Positions 25,687-34,649 are shown, counted from the first letter of the stretch. The stretch is 64,000 bases of DNA from Halobaculum sp. CBA1158 (GCF_021431925.1 NZ_CP090371.1:1612001-1676000), one strand, 5' to 3'. Notes: generated from the letters alone by a model not told the origin. A program made the numbers and translations.

Positions 25687-26526
25687 ATGGGACTCTCCAC
25701 GGACGAGATCATGCGGGTCAGCCTCGACCTCGTCGGCTGGGACGACGTGCCGGCGGACAGCACGGTGTACGTATCGGGCGACGACATCGAAACCGCGCTG
25801 GTCGGGATCGACCTGGAGTCGCCGGAGATCCGACTCGCTCACGACCTGGGCTACGATCTCGCGCTCGCGCACCACCCGACGGGAATGGGTGCCCGCCTGG
25901 ACTTCCCCGAGGTGCTCGACACGCAAGTGGAGTTCATGACCGCCCACGGCGTCCCGGAGGACGCCGCCGAGGAGGCGGTCGCGGACCTCCGCTCGCGGAT
26001 GGACCACGGCGGTCACTCCAGCAACTACCGTCACGACCCGAGCGTCGCCGAACTGCTCGACCAGCCGTACCTGAACACGCACCTCGCGCCCGACGAGTAC
26101 GGCCGACGCGTCTTCCGCGAGGTCGCCGACGACCTGGCCGGGGACGCGACGGCCGGCGAGTTCGTCGACGCGCTCGCGACGATCCCGGAACTCGAGGCGG
26201 CCGAGACGGACGTTCGCCTGCGCGTCGGCGACCGCGACAACGACCTCGGCGACGTCGCCGTCCACCACGCAGCGGGAACGAACGGCGGCGCGTCGGTCGC
26301 CCGAGCGTACTTCGAGCACGGCGTCGACACGGTCCTCTACATCCACGTCGGCGCGGGCGACACCGCCGAGTTGCGCGAGGAGTTCGCCGACGCCGGGAAG
26401 AGCCTCGTCGTCACCGGGCACATCGCCAGCGACGCCGTCGGGATGAACGCCGTCGTCGACGCGCTCGAGGAACGCGGCGTCGAGTGCGACACGATCTCCG
26501 GATGCGGGATCGGTCGCGACGACTGA
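25687..26526 (+). CDS. NIF3-like dinuclear metal centre protein (DUF34)
   Basis: 279 residues. N-terminal ALVGIDLESPEIRLAHDLGYDLALAHHPTG carries the His pair of the dinuclear metal site, and C-terminal VVTGHIASDAVGMNAVVDALEERGV carries the closing His/Glu ligands, with VRLRVGDRDNDLGDVAVHH between. The family is universal and is proposed to act on cyclic nucleotides or as a GTP-cyclohydrolase-like hydrolase, but function is not settled. The start at 25687 is the first ATG after the divergent gene's promoter region; the long upstream frame is antisense. Confidence 0.85.
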   Translation: MGLSTDEIMRVSLDLVGWDDVPADSTVYVSGDDIETALVGIDLESPEIRLAHDLGYDLALAHHPTGMGARLDFPEVLDTQVEFMTAHGVPEDAAEEAVADLRSRMDHGGHSSNYRHDPSVAELLDQPYLNTHLAPDEYGRRVFREVADDLAGDATAGEFVDALATIPELEAAETDVRLRVGDRDNDLGDVAVHHAAGTNGGASVARAYFEHGVDTVLYIHVGAGDTAELREEFADAGKSLVVTGHIASDAVGMNAVVDALEERGVECDTISGCGIGRDD

Positions 26527-26560
26527 GCGACCGCGGCGAATCGCCGATAGCGGCGTCCGT

Positions 26561-26591
26561 TTAGGTCGCCCTACCGTTTAGGGCTACCAAA
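26561..26591 (+). promoter_or_regulatory. Two TTAGG-type palindromic boxes upstream of the 57-residue gene
   Basis: Box 1 TTAGGTCGCCCTAC at 26561-26574 and box 2 TTAGGGCTACCAAA at 26578-26591, 17 bp apart. Both resemble the DtxR/IdeR-family operator core TTAGGTTAGCCTAA; box 2 keeps the TTnGGnnnnCCnAA frame. Box 2 directly abuts the TATA box, a position suited to repression. Confidence 0.4.
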
Positions 26592-26600
26592 ACCTATATG
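26592..26600 (+). promoter_or_regulatory. TATA box of the 57-residue gene
   Basis: ACCTATATG, centred 30 bp before the ATG at 26626; leaderless start predicted. Confidence 0.6.
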
Positions 26601-26625
26601 TCCACGCACCCTCGAGAGTCTGGTA

Positions 26626-26799
26626 ATGACCCATGATGCGCTCGCGGAGCGGGGTGAGGAGGCGTCGCCCGAGCGTGACGCCGTCGCAGCGACCGACGTG
26701 ACCGCCCTCGGGACGTGTCCCGACAGGACGGTGTTCAGCGAGAGCGGCAACGCCGATGGCTGGATCTCGACGGACCTGACGGTCGATCTCGAGCGGTAG
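26626..26799 (+). CDS. 57-residue small haloarchaeal protein (DUF7331-like)
   Basis: MTHDALAERGEEASPERDAV opens a short acidic protein ending in TVFSESGNADGWISTDLTVDLER. The last 25 residues follow the pattern VxFxxxxNxxxWIxxD, which I associate with a family of small haloarchaeal proteins in which the segment usually reads as D-x-E-N-x-x-A-W-I; this assignment is from memory and moderate. Supported by a well-placed TATA box, a start codon at the expected transcription start, third-position G+C bias, and a stop well before the convergent dpsA gene. Confidence 0.65.
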   Translation: MTHDALAERGEEASPERDAVAATDVTALGTCPDRTVFSESGNADGWISTDLTVDLER

Positions 26800-26885
26800 G
26801 CGCGAGGCTGTCGTCGTCGCGTCGTCGCGTAAGAACGTGAAGTCGGGAGTCGGGCGGTCGAACGACCGCAGTTCGTGCCGGCGAG

Positions 26886-27434
26886 TTACTCCATCGAGCC
26901 CCCGGTGACGAGCGTGTCGTCCTCGAGGTAGTGCTCGATGTGGTGGGCGTCATCTTCGACCTGCACGATGTTCTGACGGAGTATCTCACCGGTCGTGGGA
27001 TCGCCGAGACCGTCCGCGAGCTCGACGTGCTCGCGCAGCGTCTCGATGATCTCGCCGTACATCTCCATGTCGTTCGCCAGCGACGTGCGAATGTCGTACA
27101 CGTCCTCGTCCTCGGGCTCGACGGGGGCCTCCTCCGTCAGCGTCGTCATCGAGGCGTGCGGGACGCCGCCGAGCGCCTGTACGCGCTCTGCGAGTTCGTC
27201 GGCGAACGCCTCCGCGTTCTCGGCGGCCTCGCCGAGGAAGATGTGGAGGTCGCGGAACTCCGCGCCCTCGACGTTCCAGTGGTGTTTGCGAAGCTGGTGG
27301 TACAGGACGTACGTCGCCGCGAGATCCGTGTTGAGTGCGTCGATGATCTGCTCGGCCTTCTCGGCGTCCATCCGGAGCGCCTCGCTGCCTTCGACTGTTC
27401 CCGCCGACTTGAGTACGCGCTTTTGAGTGCTCAT
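26886..27434 (-). CDS. dpsA: DNA-protecting ferritin-like protein DpsA
   Basis: 182 residues, closely following Halobacterium DpsA: MSTQKRVLKSAGTVEGSEAL at the start, YVLYHQLRKHHWNVEGAEF (residues 45-63) with ferroxidase-site His, LHIFLGEAAENAEAFADELAERV and DAHHIEHYLEDDTLV at the end. Forms a 12-subunit shell that oxidises and stores iron and protects against peroxide. The ATG at 27434 lies about 4 nt after the start site predicted from TTTAAG at 27463-27468, so the longer frame (32 extra residues, which would run through the promoter) is rejected. A DtxR-like palindrome lies farther upstream. Confidence 0.96.
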   Translation of the reverse strand: MSTQKRVLKSAGTVEGSEALRMDAEKAEQIIDALNTDLAATYVLYHQLRKHHWNVEGAEFRDLHIFLGEAAENAEAFADELAERVQALGGVPHASMTTLTEEAPVEPEDEDVYDIRTSLANDMEMYGEIIETLREHVELADGLGDPTTGEILRQNIVQVEDDAHHIEHYLEDDTLVTGGSME

Positions 27435-27462
27435 CTGTACCTGGAGATACGGGAGCAACTCA

Positions 27463-27468
27463 CTTAAA
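27463..27468 (-). promoter_or_regulatory. TATA box of dpsA
   Basis: TTTAAG on the minus strand, centre about 31 bp upstream of the dpsA ATG. Confidence 0.6.
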
Positions 27469-27492
27469 TCCCGGGCATTGGATAACTTCTTT

Positions 27493-27506
27493 TTCGGATA
27501 GCCAAA
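27493..27506 (-). promoter_or_regulatory. Candidate DtxR/IdeR-family metal-regulator box upstream of dpsA
   Basis: TTCGGATAGCCAAA (plus-strand reading), embedded in the wider imperfect palindrome TTTTCGGATAGCCAAAA. It matches 11 of 14 positions of the DtxR consensus TTAGGTTAGCCTAA. It sits about 25-40 bp upstream of the dpsA TATA box, a location more typical of activation than of repression, which fits induction of ferritin-like storage when iron is plentiful. Confidence 0.5.
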
Positions 27507-27551
27507 ATATGATTCGTGGTATGAGAACACACGGTGGTGACGCGACGAGAC

Positions 27552-28319
27552 TCACACGTCGTCGAGAACCGGAATGAACTCCCGCTGTTCGGCGAGCACC
27601 GCGGGGTCGAGGTCGGCGATCAGGTCGCGCTCGTCTCGATTGAGCGCCGCGGCGACGTGGCCGTCGGGGCGGACCACGGCCGACCGTCCGGCGTACGCCG
27701 TGCGGGGCGCATCGGGCACGTCGCGTGCGCCGGTGCGACCCGCGCCGACGACCCAGCGGACCCCGTCGAGTGCACGGGCGCGAAGCAGCAGCCGCCAGTT
27801 CTCGGAGTGAGCCGCCGGCCAGGCACCGGCGACGAACAGCGCGTCGACCCCGGCGGCGGCGAACGCGGCGCTGTCCTCGACGAAGTTGAGGTCATAGCAG
27901 GTCACGAGCCCCGTGGACCCCGCCGGCGTCTCGATGGTGACCCGCTCCTCACCGGGTGTGAGCACGTCGGCCTCGTTCGCCCAGAGGTGGCGTTTTCGGT
28001 ACACGGTGGTCTCCCCGTCGGGCCCGACGTACGCGAGAGCGTTGTACAGCGTGTCGTCGTCGCGCTCGACGTAGCCCGCGAGAACACCGAGGTCGACGGC
28101 GGCGGCGATCGACCGCAGTCGTTCCACGGCCGGGCCGTCGCGGTCGATCGCCACGTCGTGGATGCGATCGTCGGCGACGAACCCGGTGATCGCGTACTCC
28201 GGGAACAGCGCCGCGTCGACCTCGGCGGGGAGCGCGGCGACGCGGTCGGCGATCTCGTCGAGGTTCGCGGCGGGATCGAGATCCGCGATCGAGAGCTGAG
28301 GGACGGCGACGGTTGGCAC
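27552..28319 (-). CDS. Nitrilase-superfamily carbon-nitrogen hydrolase
   Basis: 255 residues from a GTG. The Glu-Lys-Cys triad is visible: Glu in DAALFPEYAITGF (near 43), Lys in TTVYRKRHLW (near 108), Cys in TGLVTCYDLNFVE (near 142). RALDGVRWVVGAGRTG near 180 is the typical second-half block. These enzymes hydrolyse nitriles, omega-amides or N-carbamoyl compounds; branch not determined. GTG at 28319 opens the conserved PTVAVPQLSIADLDP; the extension upstream to 28478 is low-complexity and overlaps the divergent promoter of the HEAT-repeat gene. Confidence 0.86.
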   Translation of the reverse strand: MPTVAVPQLSIADLDPAANLDEIADRVAALPAEVDAALFPEYAITGFVADDRIHDVAIDRDGPAVERLRSIAAAVDLGVLAGYVERDDDTLYNALAYVGPDGETTVYRKRHLWANEADVLTPGEERVTIETPAGSTGLVTCYDLNFVEDSAAFAAAGVDALFVAGAWPAAHSENWRLLLRARALDGVRWVVGAGRTGARDVPDAPRTAYAGRSAVVRPDGHVAAALNRDERDLIADLDPAVLAEQREFIPVLDDV

Positions 28320-28490
28320 GCCGGTTCGGTCGGGGGCGACTCCCAAAACGCCCGCGGTCGATCGAACGGCGGAGTCGACCGAACGGCGAAGTCGACCGAA
28401 CGATGGGGTCGCGCCCGCCACGTCGCGTCCGCGGTCGCGGCGGCCCGGAATATGGAAACGCCCTTGTAGCCGACACACCCATCGTCGGCC

Positions 28491-29804
28491 ATGAGCGACG
28501 ACGACCCGGCCGAGGAGTCAGGCGACCCCGAGGAGGCCGAGGAGACGGAACTCGTTCCCGAGGTGTCCGCGGAGGACCTCGACGCCCGGCTGGACGAGAC
28601 CGCCGAGGCGCTCGAGGCCGCCGAGACCGAGGCCGACCTCGACGACGTGGAGGCCGACCTCGACGACATCGAGGCGGACCTCGAACGCGCCGACCTTCCG
28701 GAGCCCGACGAGGACGACGAGGACGCTGAGGATCCGCGCGAGCAACTGGAGTCGCGTCTCTCCGACCAGCGCGACGACCTCGCGGACCAGCGCGGCCCGT
28801 ACGCGTCGGACGTGATCGACGGCATCGAGTCCGCGCAGGCGACGATCACCGATACGCGGTGGACGGAAGCCGGCGAGGCGGACCTCCCGGGCGTCGTCGA
28901 CGAGTTCCTCGCAGCCGCGAACGATGCGCTCGACGCGGACCTCGACCGCACGGGCGACGACGACCCCGAATCGGTGGCCGACGCGCTCGACGACGCCGTG
29001 GCGGCCGTCGAGAACGCCGACCTCGACGCCGACGAGGACGACGAGACGATCGCCGCGCTGCTCGAGGCGACCGACGCGCTGGAGACGGGCGTCGACGACG
29101 CCGAGGAGTGGGACGACCTCGAGACCCACGAGCAGCTCCAGGCGCAGGGCTTCTACGACGTGCTCGGCCACTACAAGGACTTCCCGCCGGAGCTGGCCGC
29201 CCTGAAGGAGCACGAACAGCAGGGGAACGTCGACATGGTGCTGCTCGCGCTCGACTCGCTGCAGTCGGAGTTCATGGAGGAGAACTGCCTGGACGCGCTC
29301 ACCCGCATGAACGACGACGGTGCCTTCGAGGCGATGCACCAGCGCGCGCAGAAGCGCGACCAGCCGGCGATCCGCGCGCTCGGGAAGATGGCGGCTGACG
29401 ACGCCGTCGAGACGCTCGTCGAGTACGTCGACTCCGACTCGAACCCGACGCTCCAGAAGGCGACGTTCAAAGCGCTCGGCGAGATCGGCCACGAGGACGC
29501 GGTCCAGCCGCTGGCGAACAAGCTCGTCATGGACAACGACGAGGTCCGGCCGTACGCCGCCCGCGCGCTCGGCATGATCGGCGACACCCGCGCGGTCGAC
29601 CCGCTGGCGGACGCCGCCGCGAACGACGAGGCCGACACCGTCCGCGCGGCCGCGCTGTGGGCGCTTCGGCAGATCGGCACCGAGGACGCGCTGGAGGCGG
29701 CCGCCGAGGTCGAGGAGGACCGCGCGTTCATCGTCCAGACCGAGACCGAGAAGGCCCGCGACGCCCTCGACGACGACGCCGAGGAAGCCGAGCCCGCCGC
29801 GTAA
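28491..29804 (+). CDS. HEAT-repeat protein with acidic coiled-coil N-terminus
   Basis: 437 residues. Residues 1-100 are extremely acidic with heptad-like AEALEAAETEADLDDVEADL repeats (coiled coil). From about 290, four to five HEAT/PBS-lyase-like repeats follow: AIRALGKMAADDAVETLVEY, TFKALGEIGHEDAVQPLANK, AARALGMIGDTRAVDPLADA, ALWALRQIGTEDALEAAAEV. Such solenoids bind proteins or tetrapyrrole lyase partners; no catalytic motif. Divergent from the nitrilase gene. Function unknown; likely scaffold. Confidence 0.85.
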   Translation: MSDDDPAEESGDPEEAEETELVPEVSAEDLDARLDETAEALEAAETEADLDDVEADLDDIEADLERADLPEPDEDDEDAEDPREQLESRLSDQRDDLADQRGPYASDVIDGIESAQATITDTRWTEAGEADLPGVVDEFLAAANDALDADLDRTGDDDPESVADALDDAVAAVENADLDADEDDETIAALLEATDALETGVDDAEEWDDLETHEQLQAQGFYDVLGHYKDFPPELAALKEHEQQGNVDMVLLALDSLQSEFMEENCLDALTRMNDDGAFEAMHQRAQKRDQPAIRALGKMAADDAVETLVEYVDSDSNPTLQKATFKALGEIGHEDAVQPLANKLVMDNDEVRPYAARALGMIGDTRAVDPLADAAANDEADTVRAAALWALRQIGTEDALEAAAEVEEDRAFIVQTETEKARDALDDDAEEAEPAA

Positions 29805-29864
29805 CGACGCCGAGGGACCCGGCCGATCGCGGGTCCGGTACCTCTTACGGCCGCCGTCGCCGTC

Positions 29865-30104
29865 CTACAGGAGTTCGCCGACGAACAGCAGCGCGAACCC
29901 GAGCGAGACGAGCAGTCCGCCCGCGCGGCCCAAGATCGTGTGTTCTTTCACCTCGTTCGGCGCGATGTCCACGTCGTAGCTGTCCCACTCCTCCTGATAG
30001 CTGACGTACGACGGCACCTGGAAGAACTCCACGGCGATGAGGGCACCGCCGACGGCCCCGAGCGCCGCGCCGGCGAGTCGCACGCCCGCCCCGAGAGCGA
30101 CCAT
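29865..30104 (-). CDS. Small membrane protein, unknown
   Basis: 79 residues with two hydrophobic ends: AGVRLAGAALGAVGGALIAVEFF (5-27) and LGRAGGLLVSLGFALLFVGELL (58-79), separated by a polar loop with YVSYQEEWDSYDVDIAPNEV. No motif recognised. Convergent with the HEAT-repeat gene. Confidence 0.7.
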   Translation of the reverse strand: MVALGAGVRLAGAALGAVGGALIAVEFFQVPSYVSYQEEWDSYDVDIAPNEVKEHTILGRAGGLLVSLGFALLFVGELL

Positions 30105-30251
30105 ATCCTGTCGCGCTCGCGTCGGGGCAAAAGCTCACCGGACCGCCGCGCCGCGTCGACCGCGTCTGAACCCCCCGGGCGACGACCGCACCGCGGGGAC
30201 GATGACCGCGTGGCGAGGGTTCAAGTCGGATACCGACACCAGACCGTTGCG

Positions 30252-31979
30252 GTGTCACGCGCCGCCGTCGCCGTCGCGCTCGCGCTCTGTCTCACAGCGC
30301 TCGCTCCGGCAGTCGCTCCGGCGGGGGCATCGCCGAGCGCGTCGCCGACTGCGCCACCGACCGCGTCTCTCACCGCATCGGGCGAGTCCGGGGTGTCGCC
30401 GAGTGCGTCGACCGCGACCGACGGCCCCGGCCCGCGGATCGTCTCCCTGCTTCCGAACCCCGTCGCCCCCGACGACGCCGGCGAGTACGTGCGCGTCAGA
30501 CTCCCCGCGGGCAACTGGACGGTGACCGACGGGGAGTCGTCGGTTCGGATCCACCAGCGTCAACAGGGGGCGGTCGTCGTGACCGCCGACGCGGACGCGC
30601 TCGTCGATCCGCCCCCGGGACGCGTGGCCGACGGCGGCCTGTCGCTGTCGAACGCCGGCGAGCGCGTCGCTTTGCGCCGCGGGGGACCGGACGGCCCGGT
30701 CGTCGACGCCGTGCGCTACGGTCGCGCGCCCGAGGGACAGCGGTGGGTCCGCGACGCCGATCCGCCGTGGCGACCCGTCGGCCTCGACCCGCGCGAGCCC
30801 GTCCCACTCGGTTCCGCGTCCGCGACGGCGTTCGTGCTCCCCGACGCCCCGGGGCCGGCGATCGAACCGATCCAGAGCGCCGAGGATCGGATCCTGTTGG
30901 CCGGCTACACCTTCGCCTCCGAACGGGTCACGGAGGAACTGATCGCCGCACACCGCCGGGACGTGAACGTCCGCGTGCTCCTCGACGGCGATCCAGTCGG
31001 CGGGGTCACGACCCGGCAGGCCCGGCTGCTCGACCGTCTCGTCGCTGCGGGGATCGAGGTTCGCGTCGTGACGGGGGCGCACGCGCGGGTCCGCTACCAC
31101 CACGCGAAGTACGCCGTCGCCGACGACACAGCGGTCGTGCTCACCGAGAACTGGAAGCCGAGCGGCACCGGCGGAGCCGACAACCGCGGGTGGGGCGTCG
31201 CCCTCGAGTCGGCCCGGGCGGCGGCGGCGCTGGCGGAGCTGTTTCGATCGGACGCCGGGTGGATCGACGCGATCGCGTGGAACGACGTCCGCACGGACGG
31301 GTCGTTCACGCCGGCAGAGCCGGCCGAGGGAACGTACCCCGAGGAGCACCCGCCGTCGACCGTCCGGGCCGAACGGGCGACCCTGCTGACCGCGCCTGGC
31401 AACGCCGAGTCGGGCGTCGTCGCCGCGATCGACGACGCCGACGAGCGCGTCGACGTGCTCCAGCCGACGGTCGCATCGGGGCCGATGCTGTCGGCGCTTC
31501 GCCGTGCGGCCGAGCGCGGGGCGACGGTCCGGCTACTGGTGTCGAACGCGTGGTACGTCGCCGAGGAGAACGCCGCGCTCGTCGAGCGGCTGAACGACTG
31601 GGCCGACCGGGCAGGCGTCCCGCTGGAGGCTCGGGTCGCCGATCCCGGCGGTCGGTTCGGTGCGGTCCACGCCAAGGGCGTCGTCGCCGACGACACCGCG
31701 GTCGTCGGGTCGCTCAACTGGAACCCGACGAGCGCCCGCGAGAACCGCGAGGTCGCCGTCGCGTTGGAGGGCGAGGCGGTCGCCGGCTACTACCGCGAGA
31801 GCTTCGGAGCCGACTGGCGCGAGAGAGGAAGCGGGAACGGGCTCGTCGGCGAGACCGGGGTTCCGCCCGCGCTGGCGGTCGCCGCCGTCGGGAGCGCCGC
31901 CGGAGCCGTGCTGTACGCGCGGCGACGCATCGCGTTCGGCGACCCAGGTTCGGGCGACGATCGGGGGCCGATCGGCTGA
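30252..31979 (+). CDS. Exported phospholipase-D-like protein with lamin-tail-like domain and C-terminal anchor
   Basis: About 575 residues from GTG 30252. Signal peptide RAAVAVALALCLTALAPAVA with cleavage near APAGA-SPS, then a Ser/Ala/Thr-rich linker. Residues 60-170 read like a lamin-tail/LTD domain (RIVSLLPNPVAPDDAGEYV; LSNAGERVALRRGG). Two PLD modules follow with HKD motifs HHAKYAVADD (near 284) and HAKGVVADD (near 474), both keeping His, Lys and Asp, so catalysis as a phospholipase/nuclease is possible. A final span LAVAAVGSAAGAVLYARRR would tether it outside the cell. GTG at 30210 is an alternative start. Confidence 0.83.
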   Translation: MSRAAVAVALALCLTALAPAVAPAGASPSASPTAPPTASLTASGESGVSPSASTATDGPGPRIVSLLPNPVAPDDAGEYVRVRLPAGNWTVTDGESSVRIHQRQQGAVVVTADADALVDPPPGRVADGGLSLSNAGERVALRRGGPDGPVVDAVRYGRAPEGQRWVRDADPPWRPVGLDPREPVPLGSASATAFVLPDAPGPAIEPIQSAEDRILLAGYTFASERVTEELIAAHRRDVNVRVLLDGDPVGGVTTRQARLLDRLVAAGIEVRVVTGAHARVRYHHAKYAVADDTAVVLTENWKPSGTGGADNRGWGVALESARAAAALAELFRSDAGWIDAIAWNDVRTDGSFTPAEPAEGTYPEEHPPSTVRAERATLLTAPGNAESGVVAAIDDADERVDVLQPTVASGPMLSALRRAAERGATVRLLVSNAWYVAEENAALVERLNDWADRAGVPLEARVADPGGRFGAVHAKGVVADDTAVVGSLNWNPTSARENREVAVALEGEAVAGYYRESFGADWRERGSGNGLVGETGVPPALAVAAVGSAAGAVLYARRRIAFGDPGSGDDRGPIG

Positions 31980-32069
31980 CGAGGGAGGCGGCTACGAAAG
32001 GTGATCGACGGGAGTGAGTCCCCGAGACCGTCGGTCGCTACCGCGGGGGCGGTTCCGTCGCCGGCGCGG

Positions 32070-33986
32070 TCAGTCGTCGAGATCGATCGTCGTCGACAGC
32101 TCCTCGTCGAGTTCGGCCTCGGCCATCTTCTCGACGAGCGCGTCGATCACGTCCTCGCGGCGACCCTCGACGAACTTGATCGAGCCGACGACGAGGTGCC
32201 CGCCGCCGGAGACGCCGCCGCCGACGACCTCCTCGTTCAGTTCGGTGACCATCCGCGGGATGTCGAGGCGCACGCCGTCGCTGCGAAGCACAGCGAAGTC
32301 GGGACCGTAGCCGATGGTGATCACAGGCTCGCCGGTCGCGCGCACCTTGCGGTCGTGGAGTTCGCCGGTGGTCTTACCCGGGGCGGGGTAGGTGAACCGC
32401 TTGGCGAAGTTCTCCAGGTCGATGCGGTACAGGTGGGCGTCGGAGTCGAGCCGCTCGTGTTCGACGTGCGGCTCGACGGCGTCGAGCTGTTCTTCCACGT
32501 CGGCGGCCGCGCGCGACGAGAGGAACTCCACGAGCTCCTCGTGGCGCGCCTCGTCGTCGCTACCCACGTCGAGGGCGTCGCCGACGAGGGTCTTGCCCTC
32601 GCTGTATCGAAGCCAGTGGGCGGCGTAGTCGAGCGCCTCGCCGATGTCCTCGATGTGCTCGCGGTCGTAGCCGGCGTCGGCCGCGAGCTCGAGGTACTCG
32701 TCCATCACCTCGGCCTTCGACCGGTCCGACAGCCCCGCGACCGCGGGAACGTGGCGTAGTTCGTCGGTCACCTCGGGGTCGATCATGCGCGCGAGCTCGA
32801 CGCACATCATCCCCGTCGTGATCCGGTAGTCCTCGTCGTGGATGTAGGGGTTGACGTGGTGGTCGAGGAGGTCGTCGACGGCCTCGGGGTCCGGGTGGTG
32901 GTGGTCGACGACGGCGATCGGCACGTCGTAGTGCGCGAGGTTCTTGTAGGCGGGCACGTCCTCCTCGGTCGAGCCGTTGTCGAGCATCAGGAGGAACGGG
33001 AGCTTCTGTCCGTGGCGCGCGCGCCCCTCGAGCGCGAAGCTGAGGTCGCGGGTCACGTCCTCCATCTCGTAGTACGGAGCCTTGCTCGGGAGCCGCTTGA
33101 GGTTGTGTCGAGCGGCGTCGGTTCCCTCGTGAACCGATTCGATGTAGTTCTCCAGGGCCAACTGGACCGGGATCGCCGCGCACATCCCGTCGCCGTCGGC
33201 GTGGTGGCGGATGCGGATGGGCCGCCCCTCGAGCACAGTCCGTCGCAGCGTTCGCGCGAGGTCCTCGAGTTCCGGCCGAAGCTTCTCGAAGGCGTCCCAG
33301 CCCACGAGCGGGTCGACGGCCTCCGGCTCGGCGCGCTCGCTCAGCGCCTCGTCGAGGCGTTCGCGTGCTGCGTCGGCCGTGTCGCCGTCCAGCGCGTCGA
33401 TGTCGGCGACCTCGAGCTGCGTTGCTCCCTCGTGTTTTTCGACGCTGCCGGAGATACGGACCACGTCGCCGATCTCCACCTCGGGGTACGCGCGAACCCC
33501 CGCCTCCTCGAAGGCGGCGGCCGCGAGCACGCCGGACTCGTCGGCGACGTGGAAGATCGTCGGACCGCCCGTCTGTTTGATCTGGACGATCTCCCCCTCG
33601 ACGGTCACGTCCGAGCCGACCGACGCCTCGGAGACGAGGGTGATCTCGGGGTCGTGCTCGACGGAGAGCAGGTCGGCCTCGTCGAGACTCACGTCGGCGA
33701 GGTCGAACGACACGTCGCCGTTGTCCTTCAGTTCCTCCAGCAGGACGACCAGTTCGTCGCCGACCGCGAACGTCTCGCCGTCGAGGTTCGACTCGTGAAG
33801 CAGTCCCGAGACGTGCTCGGAGACGTCGACGAAGACGCCGTAGTCGACGACGCCGTTGACGACCGCACGGTAGCGCGCGCCGACCTCCACGTCGGTCAGC
33901 GTGCACGCGTCGTCGAGGTCGTGGACGGCAGGGCGGGAATCCCCCGCCCCGTTCGCGCCGGAATCTCCGGCGGCGGAATCAGTCAT
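32070..33986 (-). CDS. S1/OB-fold DHH-family phosphoesterase (archaeal RecJ-like)
   Basis: 638 residues. An S1 domain at about 30-95 (GARYRAVVNGVVDYGVFVDV), an OB-fold at 115-190 (TVEGEIVQIKQTGGPTIFHV; DVVRISGSVEKHEGATQLEV), then a DHH catalytic core with HADGDGMCAAIPVQ, LLMLDNGSTEE and VVDHHHPDPEAVDDL, ending with a DHHA1-like GGGVSGGGHLVVGSIKF. The arrangement matches archaeal RecJ-like proteins that bind RNA or DNA and are proposed 5'-exonucleases or Cdc45/GINS relatives. TATA-like CCTTAAC near 34011-34017 gives a leaderless start at the ATG 33986. Confidence 0.87.
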   Translation of the reverse strand: MTDSAAGDSGANGAGDSRPAVHDLDDACTLTDVEVGARYRAVVNGVVDYGVFVDVSEHVSGLLHESNLDGETFAVGDELVVLLEELKDNGDVSFDLADVSLDEADLLSVEHDPEITLVSEASVGSDVTVEGEIVQIKQTGGPTIFHVADESGVLAAAAFEEAGVRAYPEVEIGDVVRISGSVEKHEGATQLEVADIDALDGDTADAARERLDEALSERAEPEAVDPLVGWDAFEKLRPELEDLARTLRRTVLEGRPIRIRHHADGDGMCAAIPVQLALENYIESVHEGTDAARHNLKRLPSKAPYYEMEDVTRDLSFALEGRARHGQKLPFLLMLDNGSTEEDVPAYKNLAHYDVPIAVVDHHHPDPEAVDDLLDHHVNPYIHDEDYRITTGMMCVELARMIDPEVTDELRHVPAVAGLSDRSKAEVMDEYLELAADAGYDREHIEDIGEALDYAAHWLRYSEGKTLVGDALDVGSDDEARHEELVEFLSSRAAADVEEQLDAVEPHVEHERLDSDAHLYRIDLENFAKRFTYPAPGKTTGELHDRKVRATGEPVITIGYGPDFAVLRSDGVRLDIPRMVTELNEEVVGGGVSGGGHLVVGSIKFVEGRREDVIDALVEKMAEAELDEELSTTIDLDD

Positions 33987-34160
33987 ATCTCGTCGTGGGT
34001 GACGGCGGGTGTTAAGGGTTGTAGTATCGATCCAGTCCGTGAGACGGGCGCGCACGGCGGCGCGATTCGAGGGGTGTCGCTCGGTGGACGAGGGGGAGAG
34101 AGCTCCCCGTCGGTGACCCGCATCGACACGCTTAGTTGTCGTCCGACCCCAACGCATCCA

Positions 34161-34649
34161 ATGCGACTGTTCCGGTCGAGCGAGCTGCTCGGCATCGCCG
34201 CCGAGACGCTGACGTTCGCGCTGGAGGCCTCTCGGGACACCCACCCGAACGAGTACATGGGGTTCCTCCGCGCGACCGACGCCCGGGACCTGGGCCTCGA
34301 CCGCAGAGGGCAGGTCATCACCGACGTGCTCGTCATCCCCGGCACAACGTCGACGCCGGAGTCAGCGACCGTGCGAGAACACATGAAACCGAACTCCTCG
34401 CGTGCGGTCGGGTCGATCCACTCGCACCCGAACGGGGTGCTTCGTCCCTCCGACGCCGACCTCGCGACCTTCCACGCCGGCGAGGTGCACGTCATCATCG
34501 GCGCGCCCTACGAGCGCGACTGCTGGCGGGCGTTCGACTCCGACGGCGACCCGCGCGACCTGGACGTGATCGACGTGGCGCTGCCCGACGACGAGGCGTT
34601 CTTCGACTTCGACCAGACGGACATCGACGCGGAGCTGTACGATGAGTGA
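34161..34649 (+). CDS. JAMM/MPN-domain metalloprotease-like protein
   Basis: 162 residues. The JAMM zinc motif is complete: Glu31 (HPNEYMGFL), His87 and His89 in [16 protein letters not shown], Ser97 and Asp100. Such proteins remove ubiquitin-like SAMPs in haloarchaea (HvJAMM1) or act in related isopeptide hydrolysis; this one belongs to a second, longer subgroup with unknown target. TATA-like GCTTAGT near 34130 predicts a leaderless ATG at 34161. It overlaps ribL by 8 nt, so the two are co-expressed. Divergent from the DHH protein. Confidence 0.85.
   Translation: MRLFRSSELLGIAAETLTFALEASRDTHPNEYMGFLRATDARDLGLDRRGQVITDVLVIPGTTSTPESATVREHMKPNSSRAVGSIHSHPNGVLRPSDADLATFHAGEVHVIIGAPYERDCWRAFDSDGDPRDLDVIDVALPDDEAFFDFDQTDIDAELYDE

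Noticed and set aside
30206..30235. tRNA-like T-loop GGGTTCAAGTC
   Set aside because: The flanking bases cannot form the T stem and no acceptor or anticodon arm is found.
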